NCBI GenBank assembly: GCA_022570795.1
Contig: JAKUDP010000012.1
Span: 558,001-622,000 of the forward strand
Reading direction: 5' to 3'
DNA length: 64,000 nucleotides
From: Sphaerulina vaccinii
Taxonomy: Eukaryota; Ascomycota; Dothideomycetes; Mycosphaerellales; Mycosphaerellaceae
In this document: positions 50,710 through 61,546 of the stretch, one piece after another
Layout of the letters: every line of letters starts with the position of its first letter
Numbering within the stretch: position 1 is the first letter of the stretch
The notes under the pieces: model-generated
Databases searched by the model: none
Seen by the model: only the letters and a program-made list of their open reading frames with translations
What the model was told of the DNA's origin: nothing
Position numbers and translations under genes: made by a program

Positions 50710-52297
50710 TTAGGGCATTTGATTACCCATAAATCTTCTAGCCTCGTGGACATCGTGCTGAAGTTGGTCCAACGCATCGTTCACAGCATGAACACCGAGT
50801 AGGTCGGGTCTGGCAGGTGGTTGGAGGACAGCGGGCGGGAGCTGAGCAGCAGGTAAGCCACGCCAATGAGCGCAATCCATGCGATGAGCATGATTGCCCA
50901 GACGGCGTATATCACCATAGTTACTCAAGCACAGCCAGCAGAACTCGTAGCCACACATCGTGCCTACGAAGAGTCAGTGATGGATCTAATGCACATGTCA
51001 TTGTGAAGACTCACATGTCATATGCTCGCAACCCCTAGAACACGTTAGCAATGTCGCGAAGGTCGCACAATCTCTTCGGCTATCTCACCCGTTCTTCTCG
51101 ATATTTCTGCCGCATCCTGGGTCCGGACATGCTTTAGTGTCACGACCTATGGCCTGCTTGGTGGCTTCTTCCTCCTCTTTGCGCTGTTTCTGAAGTGCTG
51201 CAGCCTGCGTCGCTTCCTCTTCACGTCGGATCTTCTGGTCTCGGAACATCTGGCAGGTGACGCCGGAGTGCCACACGACATCACATTGGACACAGTGTTT
51301 GTATCCGCACTCCGTACAGCTGAAGATCTGGCCAGTCTCGTCGTGGATCTGGCCCGAATCGCAGCCTGCAGCTTTACAGCAACGAAAGTCAGGATCGTTC
51401 GACAGCATAGCGCGGAGGCTGAGATCGAGATATCTGAAGCTGGTCAGTCTTTGTGCTTTCCTTGATCCTCATCTACACATACCTCTGGTAGTCGACTGGT
51501 GTGGCGTAAGCCATGACCGCAGCGGCATCGAGAGTGCGATCGCATTGTATGCAGGCCACACGATCTGGTGATTGAGTGTTGAGCTGGGTTTCGAGCCATT
51601 GCTCCCAGCAACTCCAACAGCAGTCCACCTCATGCTCGCAGGAAGCCTCTGCAGGTGCGCTCGGATAGCGGTCGACAGCTTTGATTTCCTCGCATGAATG
51701 GCAGGCCTTGACGGGCTCAGGAAACAGTGAGGCGCTATCGAAGAAGCTCTCGCTGAACATCTCCGTCAGATCTGTGACATCGAAATCTGCTTCTTCCAGG
51801 TGGCTGGAGCTAGTGTCGACATTGTTGCATCCTGAGAGCGAGATCGAGTCCTGGTCGTCGTCGTCGTGTTCCTGTGCGCTTGAAGCCGGACTTCTCAACC
51901 GGGAGCGTCCAACGATGAGCAAGTCTCGCTCCAGAGTCGATATCATGTGCTGGTCGCTATCGGTGTCTCCATCCGCACTTATTGACCCTGCTGACATATC
52001 TCCGGATGACACTTGTTTTGCTGGGGAAGTGTGCGTCTGAGATGCCTGACTCGCTGATGGCGATTCCATGGAACTCAAATCTCCCGATGGGTTGGAGATG
52101 TAAAGATTCTCACTTGGGACAGATCTCCTGCGCCTTCTCGCGACTTGCAAGACTTTGTTCGCAAGTGCCTTGTGCGCGTGCCCCAAACGTCGCATGTTGA
52201 GCAGAACGGGTTGACTTGTTTGCTCGATGACTCGAGTGCAACGCTGAACCTGTGCAGCGAGCCTTGGCGATCGCCGTGCATGTGATGTAGCTAGCAT
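50710..52297 (-). CDS. RING/IBR (RBR-like) protein 2
   Basis: Exons 51483-52297, 51089-51433, 51015-51034 and 50710-50963 give 477 residues. About 190 residues of basic then Ser/Asp-rich sequence precede RING1 (ACHSCEEIKA, CEHEVDCCWSCW, CIQC). The IBR is CCKAAGCDSGQ to FSCTECGYKHCVQCDVVWH. RING2 is CPDPGCGRNIEKNG, GGCEHMTC and MCGYEFCWLCL. The 20-base microexon and all intron positions are shared with protein 1, proving common descent. The RING2 region is followed by HRMDCAHW and a short Pro-rich tail. Probable E3 ubiquitin ligase; target unknown. Confidence 0.82.
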
Positions 52298-52624
52298 CTT
52301 CGAGACCCAGTGCTGTTCAACTGACGAGGTCCAGAGTAAGTCAATCTGCCCGAAGCGGGCGCGTGCCTGCTGTGCTCAGTGTAGGTGCCATGACAACGAC
52401 CGAGCTACTTTGAGGCTGGCCGCGTTGTCATGAATGAGTGATGGAGTGCCGAAATCTTGGTCAGGTTGTGAGAACTTCACTTACGATGCCATTTCGAAAG
52501 CTGTCGCGCGCCGGGTGACTTGCTGACTGCGGTGCTGTAAGTGGGTGCATTAAAACGGCAGGCACCAGAGTTTATTCGTGAGTTGGACTGAGTGCTGGGG
52601 ATATCAAGAGAGACTGTTGCCACA
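52298..52624. other. intergenic, nothing recognised
   Basis: Promoter side of RING/IBR gene 2 and 3' side of the uridine kinase gene. No feature seen. Confidence 0.5.
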
Positions 52625-54378
52625 TCAGCAGCCCAGGTATCTCTGCTCAACCCACCTGGTCTCGCTATCGCCCACTATCCTACAGAGCACCACTTTGATC
52701 TCAGGATACACGCTCATCAGCCTGTTCAGCCCATCCTTTCCAGCCATGTATGTCACAAAGACGATGTGGCTCTCCTTGACACCATGATCAAGCAAGACAC
52801 GGACAGCCATCAACGCTGCACCACCACTGCTCATCTGCGGATCCATCAACAAGACTCTCTTATGGTCTTGTACATCCGGACTGAGCTTGTAGTAGTGAAG
52901 CTCCGGCTCTCCTGTGCGGAAATTTGTCTGAATCAGTATGCGGCCGATACGGCAGTCCGGCACGACGCGCTTCAGTCCAGTCTCGAGGCATGCACCGCCT
53001 CTCAAGACTACCACTGCCGAGATCTCGCCATCCATAGCCAGGCCGCGGTAGACTTGCCCTGCGACAGGCGTCTTGACGACGCGCTGCTTGTAGCACATTC
53101 CGCTGGCAAAGGCTTGCTCGACGAGCATGACAGCAAGCCTGTCAAAGTAGAAGATGAAATCTTCTCGTTCGAGATCCGGGTCCATGAGAGTTGTGTTGAT
53201 GCCACGAACTTGGTTGGTGTGCTCCAGGACAGCTACATTCGAGGACAGTGTGGCATCCTCGGATGTCTGCCCCAGACGACGCAGTTCAAGCTGGTGCTGA
53301 TGTGACTTCTCGTCGAGTGTCCTGTGAACACGATCACACACCATGCTGATGGCGACTTTGTTCTCGATGCCGCGAGGCACGATGAGATCTAGCCGAGGAG
53401 TCAGTCTACATTCCGCTGAGTGATTATGAAGCAATAGCGTTGTGCAAAACACATATCAGACAAATTGAAAGATGGTAATTGTTTGTCAACAGGAGATTTC
53501 AGTTGAACTATGCATTGAAATTTTGGATCATCATAGTGCTGGGAGGGTGAAAGGGGGATGAGCCAACATACCTGCGACATTGCGCTGTGGTTCCACATAC
53601 TTTGAGAAGTTCGGCTTGACGAAGCTGAACCATTGCTTGATGCAGCCTTCGATGTCTCGACCACGCTCACGGACGTCACGGAGCACTATCAATCGATATC
53701 AGTACACTGGAAAGATGTTGTAGAGACCGTGAAGCACTCACGACGTCTTGACAGGCAGAGATCAGCATCTGCTTCGGTGAAGATGCGAAGGTCGAGCAGA
53801 TCCAAGATGCGTTGATCATGTAGAGCAAAGATGCCTTCCAGGACTAGCACATGAGGCGAGTAGATCGTGCTAGTCTTGTTGACCCGGGCATGCTTCTCGA
53901 AGGAGTAGATGGGGATATCCGTCTTCTTGCTGAGATGTGTTAGCAGTAGCCAGGGAATGATCAGGAGCACAACGTACCCAGCTTTGATGTCTCGTAGATC
54001 CTCTACCAGCTTGTCAAAGTCAATAGCTTCCGGAGCATCGAAATCATACTCATTCCTGAAGGCCGCTGCAGACTCATCCGGGGAGAGAGGCTTATAGTAG
54101 CTGTCCATCGACATGATGACGACCCATGGCAAGCTGAGCTCGCGAATGATGGCCATAGACAACGAAGTCTTGCCAGAACCGGAGCTACCGGCGACGCCAA
54201 TGATGGACGTATTGGCCCATGGTGGAGAGTAGTGAGCGCGTGTGCTCGACGTGGTCTTTGGAGTGTCCAGTGCAGCGAAAGCGCCCAGTGGGAGCTCGAG
54301 GGATGGTATGTTCATCGCAGCCGCCTGGAGAGGACCGAAGCTGATACTTCGATAGTCCACATGATCCTGCTTGTGCAA
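52625..54378 (-). CDS. urk1: uridine kinase with C-terminal uracil phosphoribosyltransferase-like domain
   Basis: Exons 53978-54378, 53742-53929, 53572-53685 and 52625-53388 give 488 residues. Kinase P-loop GVAGSSGSGKTS near residue 65, then MSMDSYYKPLS, NEYDFDAPEAIDFD, and RRLLRDVRERGRDI. The second half is a UPRTase-like domain (CYKQRVVKTPVAGQVYRG, VLRGGACLETGL, and the PRPP-binding-like MDPQMSSGGAALMA). Enzymes of this layout phosphorylate uridine and cytidine in pyrimidine salvage; the UPRTase half is often inactive. Intron 3 (183 bases) is the longest in the gene. The exact start is uncertain; MNIPSLELP 21 residues downstream is an alternative. Divergent from Gid8. Confidence 0.92.
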
Positions 54379-54850
54379 GCTGGTGAACGCGAGAGGATCT
54401 GTGGTGAAGTGAAGGAAAGTGAGAGAGCAGAGGCGTGAAAATCGGACTCGAGGCGAAGTGCGGTTGAGGCAAAAGTAGTGAGACCTCGCTCTTGCCTTCG
54501 ATACGTGAAAGTGCTCCTGCTACGTCTACTGAAAACATGTATACCACGACTTAAGCTGTAGGAGTATAGGCTTGTACGATAGGATGACTTCTCAGTAGTA
54601 CAAAGCGTACAAGTGAGGAGACATGTGTCTGTGTCTGACAGGAACTCGTAGCTTGACCTGCAGTGCCACCACTTTCAGCGAGCTTGGCGTGGGAATTGAG
54701 CTGCTCTGAAGCTTCGAATCTTCTTTGACGTCCCACTAACAACAGCTCATCAATCCATTTCCACCACCGCCAGCAGCGACGAGCAGATCTTGGTCTCGGC
54801 GATCCAGATCTGTCGACTATGTGCCTCGATCCGACCTGAACAGCTACGCC
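54379..54850. promoter_or_regulatory. divergent promoter, uridine kinase / Gid8
   Basis: About 470 bases between the two starts, with no other gene evident. It contains both leaders. Confidence 0.4.
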
Positions 54851-56041
54851 ATGAGCTCATCGCCATCGGCGCCCTCCAACATGCGTCCCGCCCACTGCTT
54901 CGACGCGAAGGTCGATGAGAAGAAGCCGAGCAAGAGGTATGCTATGCCCCTTCCTCTTCCACCATCACCACCTACCTTTCATGATGATCACAACACAATG
55001 GGAATCTCTCCGAAAAATACTGAGGAGAACATTAAATCTTTGTAATTCTGAACAAAACAACATGGGCAAACCAGTTCATGCCTACCCGCACCAATACTTC
55101 GCATTACGCAGACTGGCTATGAAGCGCTGGAAACAGCGCGTCAGCCTGGAAGAGCTGTCGGCTAACAGACATGCAAACAGTGACATCAACTGGGTCATCA
55201 TGGATTACCTCGTATCTGAAGGCTATCCGGCCGCAGCAGAGAAGTTCGCCCAAGAGACGAATCTCGGGAACCCAGATGATATGGAGAGCATCCGCGAGCG
55301 TGTCGCCGTGCGCGATGCCCTTCATGCTGGGAAGGTGGAGGAAGCCATCGAGCTCATCAATGAAATAGACAACCAGGTATGTCACACTCTTTCCAGCTCC
55401 CCTTCCCACGAAATGATTATTGTTTCATGCACCACTCATATACCTCCGGGTGTTGATGAGATTAATAAACTACACTTCAGTCCTCAGTATGATCTCGTCA
55501 CAGACATTCTTGCTATTCTCCAAGACTTGCCACATGTATATCATGTTAACGTGTACGCGCACAGATCCTCGACCAGGACCAGCTCCTTCACTTCAACCTA
55601 CTACAATTGCAGCTCATTGAGCTCATCCGCGGCATAATCATTCGCCCTTCGAGCAGCACGATGCCTTCTAGTGACGAGTTCCGTCCTGCTCTTGAGTTCG
55701 CGACAGAGCAACTTGCGCCAAAAGCTCCTACGGAAGCCAAGTACCAGGAAGCACTGCAACGCACAATGGCCCTGATGATATTCTCACCGGAGAAGATGCT
55801 ACCCGAGTTCAAAGAGCTGTTAGATCTGAGGTTACGAGAGAAGGTGGCCACTAGCGTCAATAAAGCAATCCTGCAGAGCAGAGGGCAACGATCAGAGGCG
55901 AAGATACGGAAGCTCGTACGAGGACGAGCATGGGCAGAGAATCTGGCACGAGAAGCCAAAGCAGGTATACCGCCGTCCATACCCATCGGACTGGATGGAA
56001 CAGATACGGTGCAGGCCACTGGCGACGCTATGGTACAATGA
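54851..56041 (+). CDS. gid8: Gid8-type LisH-CTLH-CRA protein (GID/CTLH ubiquitin ligase subunit)
   Basis: Exons 54851-54936, 55181-55376 and 55565-56041 give 252 residues. The 244-base first intron is chosen because it joins KKPSK directly to SDINWVIMDYLVSEGYP, the conserved LisH start. A nearer acceptor at 55110 would insert about 24 residues in frame and may be an alternative form. CTLH: MESIRERVAVRDALHAGKVE, EEAIELINEIDNQILDQDQL. CRA: EFRPALEFATEQLAP to MALMIFSPEKMLPE. Gid8 is a core scaffold of the GID ligase, which degrades gluconeogenic enzymes in yeast. Lesion-free. Confidence 0.9.
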
Positions 56042-56520
56042 AGTTATGAAGTTATGAAGACATGAGATATATGAGGCTTGCGAGTTCTGAGGTTAGCGTC
56101 GGCGCTGGTGGCCTCTATGAATCGAATTAGTTGACTGCTTTGCTGGTCGACTTACCTTCCTCACGCTTTTCTGGGCCCGCTTCTCTCTCGTGGCATAAGG
56201 CCAGCCTTCGCAAGAATCATACGAAAGCTCCCAGCTCTGTTAGGTCAAAGCTTGCTGCCTATTGTCTCTGCTCCTGGATGGTTGGTGTACCACACGAAGC
56301 AGATAGCTCTGCTGCTACAAGGTCAGGTGGACCATATCTATCAACTCCGATCATACCTCGATCGCTATACGCGATTCCTGACCTGAGTGGTGTGGGTGAC
56401 GGCGCATCCTCTCCGGGGGCCGTTGAAAAATACAATCTGCAGCATCTGAAAAGCCGACGCTTTGGTACCGGAGTCAGAGCTGGAGATGTGATCCGACCCT
56501 TCGGTGGTCGAATTCCTCGC
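56042..56520. other. convergent 3' region, no gene
   Basis: Between the stops of Gid8 and RING/IBR protein 3. A very long plus-strand open frame here (56131-57495) is antisense to the RING/IBR gene and not believed. Confidence 0.5.
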
Positions 56521-57791
56521 TCACACTTTCTGCTGCTTGGCTTTCGAAGCACCCTTCTCCGCCACCTGGAGCTTACGCTTCTTGCACTCCTTTTCCGACC
56601 CAGTTATCTTGGGCTGACCTCTCTTCTCCTTGGCGCCTACTTTCTTCGCTGCCGCTCTCTCCTGGAAGGTCAAGCTCATCACGAATCGGTTCTTGGCGCC
56701 GTGGGTGGTCTCCCAGTGCCTCTCACCCGAATCGCATTTGTTCTTGGTATCTTTGGCATCAGCGATTGGCTTCAATCGCACTGCGTACTCCTCGCAAGTC
56801 TCGTCGGGATGCTCCTTCCGCTTACACTCGCTGCACAATTCGAAGAAGTGCTTACAGCTTTCCAGATGCTGCAAACGTCCGCCAAGATATGCACTTGCAT
56901 CGCCAACCCAGGGTATCAGACAGCCACTGCAGAAGCGGAAGCCACAGCCACCCTTCAGGCCGGCCTTGGTATCCTTGAGACCTGCGGAACAGGTGACGTG
57001 GCCGCAAGCTTTCTCGACGTCGGCGAATGCGGTGTCGCAGTGGGGACAGTGGCCTATGATGTCGGCATCCTTGAGTGCGGCATTGTTGCGTGTAGCCAGC
57101 TCGGCTGCAATGCGACTCGGGTCCTGTGTGATGCGATGTCGGTGTTCCCAGCAGTCCTCGTTGACGTGCTCTGGGTGATCGCAGTCGACGCACGTTGCGA
57201 AGCGGCAGTATTGGCATGTGAAGACACGCCCATCAGTGGAGCGATGGAACGCTTGACCTGGAGAAGCTGCGCCTGGATCACAATGAATGTTAGCCCTCCT
57301 GCACACGACGAAAGAACCAAGCAGAGCCCTCTAGGGACAATCATCCTGCACAACACCAGAGAACGTACCTTGACAACGATCTTGACAGCGTCGCCAATTG
57401 TCGCTGTCCTTCTTCTCTGCGTATCTACACGGGGATCAGCTCATCACCACACAAGTACGGCCCGTGACGAACTTCCATACCGCTTCTTTGTGTGATTGTC
57501 CTTGTGTGAACCGCAAAGACGCATGAGTTCCTCCTCGCTCAATGGACTTCGGCAGAACATGCATGGGATCGTTGTCAGATGCTTGCCATTGACTCCTATC
57601 GTCACGTCCTTGATCAATCTCTCCTCCACTTCCTCACTGAGGTGAAGTTCCCAGCACTCGCCGCAGGCACGCTTGCCGTCCCTCTCGTTGTGCGATATTG
57701 GCACTCCTGTCTTCGTACGGCATGTCTTGGGTGAGGTCACGAACTTTGCGACCTGAGAGCAGCAGATTGGACACTCTTTAGTCGCGCCCAT
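56521..57791 (-). CDS. RING/IBR (RBR-like) protein 3
   Basis: Exons 57481-57791, 57369-57424 and 56521-57266 give 370 residues from MGATKECPICC. RING1: CPICC, CRTKTG, HNERDGKRACGECW, CMFC. The second exon ends at CQDRCQ, leading to the IBR (FTCQYCRFATCVDCDHPEH). RING2: CPHCDTAFADVEKACGHVTC and CGFRFCSGCLIPW. The C-terminus is Lys-rich (KKVGAKEKRGQPK, CKKRKLQ), possibly nuclear. Its intron positions differ from proteins 1 and 2 and it lacks the 20-base microexon, so it is a more distant paralogue. Probable E3 ligase. Confidence 0.8.
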
Positions 57792-58964
57792 GTTTGCCGA
57801 TAGTGGTGTGTGAGGAAGTGGGCGTGAGAATTGGGGAAGATATGCAGTCGTGTTGTGTTGTTGTGTTGTTGAATGGTTGAAGAGCGTGGTTCTAGGAAGA
57901 ACTTGAAGATTTATATGGCGCGAAAGATGGCTCACGCGCGGCTCAAGTGAAGTGATTGTGCTATGAAGGCTAGAATGAGGCAGGATCTCACCTCGCTGTT
58001 CGTCATATACTACGAAGTGAAGTGAGCGGGATCAAGATGCAATAAAGTCACATTAGTATGACCTATGTCGCAAACATGCTTCTAGGCTTCTCCTGTACGT
58101 CCATGGTCCGCGCCATTGAGCCTCCCGTTGATTTTGAAGTAACCACTATGCTTGAACGGAGCGAGATGTTCAATGCTGGTGGTGGTACTGTGTTTTTGAA
58201 TGGCTCGAGGACGTGGTCTTCAGACAACCTTGGAAAATAATATGACACGAAAGATATAGTAAGCTTAGCCTCTGGTCCCGAGTGTCAGCATGTAATGCAT
58301 GGAAGGGCTTCATGACCCTTGCGTAGCGGTCCGTGTGATGAAGATACGGTGAATGTGGTACTGGGTATCAAAACGGACCATAGTCTTTCAGACGGTCCTG
58401 GGTGTTTTGCACACTAAAATATACACTGGTACCGGAGGTTTTCCCACAGTGTATCCTGGTCACTTGACTGACAGCTTCTTCCTCACCCGACACAACCACA
58501 ACCTGGACTTGTTTCCTTCTACTCAGTACATCACTCATCAAGATGTCCAGACCGTGCTGTATAAGCAGGTAGGCCGCAATTGGCGATTCCGGCCATCCAT
58601 CTGCTCAATGCTGTCTGGCGCTCCCATTCGAGCCTACGCGGAATTCATGAGCTGAATATGACTATGCTTCGTCGCCGCAACTGGCCAGGCTTACAGGCTG
58701 ATCATGTCTATAGAGTGATAAGATGCCATAGACAATGCTGCGAGTGGATACTAATCAATATAGCCGAGTGGAGCTCAATGCAAACAGATCCTGCCGTTGA
58801 CCAAGGACCTAGCGTGATCCTTCGACACCGCTTCGCCGACCTAAATGGCGAGGACCTTTTCAGCTTCGAGCAATCCTTCACTGTCAACAGAGATCTTAGA
58901 CTTACTGCCGCAGCTGAGCGAGCATTCGTGGAGCCTGCCTTATCCATACTCTTGATCAGACAGC
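57792..58964. other. 1.2 kb intergenic between divergent genes
   Basis: Several short frames, none with a domain. A TGTTGTGTTGTTG-type simple stretch at about 57845-57880 is the leader of RING/IBR gene 3. Nothing else recognised. Confidence 0.5.
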
Positions 58965-59981
58965 ATGAGCCCTCCCGGGTTCAAACACCCCAAGCCTGGG
59001 GCGAAGATGCAGGTTATAGGAGCAGGTGTGAGAAGACCTCCCACAAATCATGGTTTCCATCTGATGACGAACAGGTCTTCCCCGAACTGGAACAAACTCC
59101 TTCTGTGCGGCCCTTGAGATTCTGCTAGACGGCCCTTGCTACCACAGTGGAGTGCAGTATGCTTCTCAAGGAGCCACGGACGAGAAGCACATCCACGCTA
59201 TGATTAGTGCATCACAGAAATATCCATACGATGCAAAGACTCAACCTGTCGTCGAGCACGATCTTCAAATGCTCCTTGATGGCTACGTGGCCGTGGCAGA
59301 CCCACCTCTATCGATTCTGTACGCAGAATTACTCCATCTGTATCCAGATGCCAAAGTCATTGTCACAATTCGAGATCGAGAAGCCTGGATAAAGTCTATG
59401 TTCCTTGTGATCAAGACTGCTAATCCCATGCTTGCCGGACTCCTGTTCTTCTGGCTGCCAAGCGTACGCTGGCTTCCAAGACTCGTGACAGCTCTTACAA
59501 ATCTCTTCTATCAGAAGTATGGCGTGCCAATGACTGATCGGGAAACGTGCATGACGACCTGGGAGAGGCATCACGCTCAGCTCGAACAGCTTGTGCCCAA
59601 AGACAAGCTGTTCTACTTCAATGTCAAAGATGGGTGGGAGCCACTTTGCAAAGTAAGCATGGCTTGAATGAGTGGCATTCGATGCATGCTGACTATTGTC
59701 ACTCTGCCCAGGCACTGAACAAGCCGATACCAAACGTGCCCTTTCCGCGACTAAACGATGCAAAAGACCTAGAAGGCTTTTTCAAAAATCTGGCTTTGAG
59801 AGGTTTGGCAAGATGGGCTTTGCTCGTTGTACTTCTGCTGCTGCTAGCATCCGCCGCTGCACTTAGTGCTGATCGCATACTCGGCGAGCCTATCACCATC
59901 ATACGCCAGTACCACAGTATGCTGTCCACAACGAGTGTCGGACTTGTGGTACTCGTGCCGCTTCTCATGATGTATATATGA
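58965..59981 (+). CDS. sulfotransferase-like P-loop membrane protein
   Basis: Exons 58965-59025, 59075-59652 and 59712-59981 give 302 residues. The 49-base first intron (GTGTGA to GAACAG, branch CTGATGAC) falls inside the P-loop and restores IGAGLPRTGTNS, the 5'-phosphosulfate-binding-like loop. Then come LEILLDGPCYHSG, VADPPLSILYAELLHLYPDA and KVIVTIRDREAWIKSM, the signature of the fungal sulfotransferase-like family that includes many proteins once annotated as NAD-dependent epimerases. One C-terminal hydrophobic helix (WALLVVLLLLLASAAAL) and a second near the end suggest a membrane tail. Substrate unknown. Intron-naive reading would miss the first exon. Confidence 0.85.
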
Positions 59982-60533
59982 TAAGAAGACAGTAGATTCT
60001 GGATTTCCAGCTGTTCAGCTTGTCATCGCACTTCCACACAGCTATACTGAGCCAGGCAGTCGTTTCTACCAGAAGACTAACCCTAGAGTCCTCCGCTCAC
60101 AGCTCTGCTGATCAGCACCGCTGCCTGGAAGTCGGAAGGTAGTAAGTAAAATAAGGTGTACTGGTACAGCCACGTGCATCTCCAGATATAGCAGACTTAG
60201 GAGCACATCTAGGATAAATACTTCTTCCTCTTTTTTTGACAGTCCTCTCAAAAACCACCAGAGCACTCACGTCAACAACGATACAACAACCGCCATACAC
60301 CACCATATCAGAGACACTGTCGAGTACTCTCACGGCCCTCTCAACAATCACCCAGCACAACTACGCTACAGTAAGCACAACAGACTAGAGTTTTGAGTGA
60401 TAGCTCCTTCATAAGCAACGCTTTGGAGATCTGCGGGTCCACCTATGCCACCTTGGCCGATGCCGCTTCCCGAGACTTCAGCCAAGCCACCTTCTCATGA
60501 AGAACACCTCACCTTGCCATCACAACTGGAAAT
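59982..60533. other. intergenic, nothing recognised
   Basis: About 550 bases before the RING gene's start. A CTTTTTTTGACAG stretch at about 60229 and CAACAACG runs look like leader or promoter sequence. No gene. Confidence 0.45.
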
Positions 60534-61352
60534 ATGCACATTGAAACCTCGGGATTAAGCGCAGAACTTCTGGACAAATTGATGAAAATACACCGGCAAA
60601 GATGGACTCTGCATGATTTGGTGCCCTGTACGCACATTGTCAGCATAGTAGCTTTCACCATCCTGGTCTCGCGACGGCACAACAAGACCTGGAAATATCG
60701 CGCCTACGACCTCGTTGCTTGCATACCGTGTTTGATCTTGGCAAGACTCCACAAACCACTACTGTCGCTCGCCTACGCTATATTTTACACCGCTTGGACC
60801 AGTTTACCAGGCGAACTTGCTTCCATACCAGATCTACCCAGCCATGCCACCTTCATGCGATCTCTCGTTCTAGTCAAAGCTGAAGACGACGAATCCGAAG
60901 AATGCAAGATCTGCTGGGATGACCACAAGGAATTGGCTCAATTGCCTTGCAAGCACAAGTACTGTCGACCTTGTTTACAACGCATGGGCGATGCCTTGCA
61001 AACCGCTTGTCCCTTGTGTCGTCGACCACTCTTCAGCTCATACGACCGTCTCGTATACCTCGCCAATAAAGGCAGCGTCGTCTTCGCAGCCATCAACGCG
61101 ACTCTTTTGGTGTTCATTGCAGTCGTGGAAATCATGCGAGCGGAGTATTTCAATGTCTGTATGACATTCATCATGATCTTCGTCAATATTGCCTATTTGT
61201 GGCTCATCAGGACACTCATTGTCGCGCATGGAGATAATTGGTGGCGTGGGGCGCCTTCGAGTGCTGGACAGCTGGCGTTGTCGTGCTTCGGTTGTGCAGG
61301 TGGGTTGTTCAATTTTGTGCAGATGATGCGAGGAGCAGATAGGCTGTTCTGA
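60534..61352 (+). CDS. membrane-anchored RING-finger protein
   Basis: An intronless frame of 272 residues. The RING is complete: CKICWDDHKELAQLPCKHKY, then CRPCLQRM and CPLCRR, in C3HC4 spacing at about residues 124-164. Hydrophobic helices flank it: one near 33-48 (THIVSIVAFTILV), a weak one near 62-90, and a strong pair after the RING (VVFAAINATLLVFIAVVEIM, VCMTFIMIFVNIAYLWLI). This suggests a multi-pass E3 ligase of an internal membrane with the RING in the cytosol. No known orthologue. ATAAATAAA about 30 bases after the stop may be the polyadenylation signal. Confidence 0.78.
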   Translation: MHIETSGLSAELLDKLMKIHRQRWTLHDLVPCTHIVSIVAFTILVSRRHNKTWKYRAYDLVACIPCLILARLHKPLLSLAYAIFYTAWTSLPGELASIPDLPSHATFMRSLVLVKAEDDESEECKICWDDHKELAQLPCKHKYCRPCLQRMGDALQTACPLCRRPLFSSYDRLVYLANKGSVVFAAINATLLVFIAVVEIMRAEYFNVCMTFIMIFVNIAYLWLIRTLIVAHGDNWWRGAPSSAGQLALSCFGCAGGLFNFVQMMRGADRLF

Positions 61353-61546
61353 TGACATTCGCAAGGTCACTGGATGTGCTGCATAAATAAATGGAGGTGG
61401 AAACCAGGAAAGGCTTCGCCCTGGGCTTTTCTTTCTTTCTAGCATCACTCAAGTCTCGGTCAGGTATCATGCTCGGACGAAGCCTTGAATGCGCAGCGAG
61501 TGTTGTTAGCAACTTTCCCGGCTGCGGATCTGCTTGCACCTCGCCA

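Noticed and set aside
56131..57495. A 454-codon plus-strand gene
   Set aside because: It is antisense to the exons and introns of RING/IBR protein 3, has no domain, and its composition mirrors the opposite strand.
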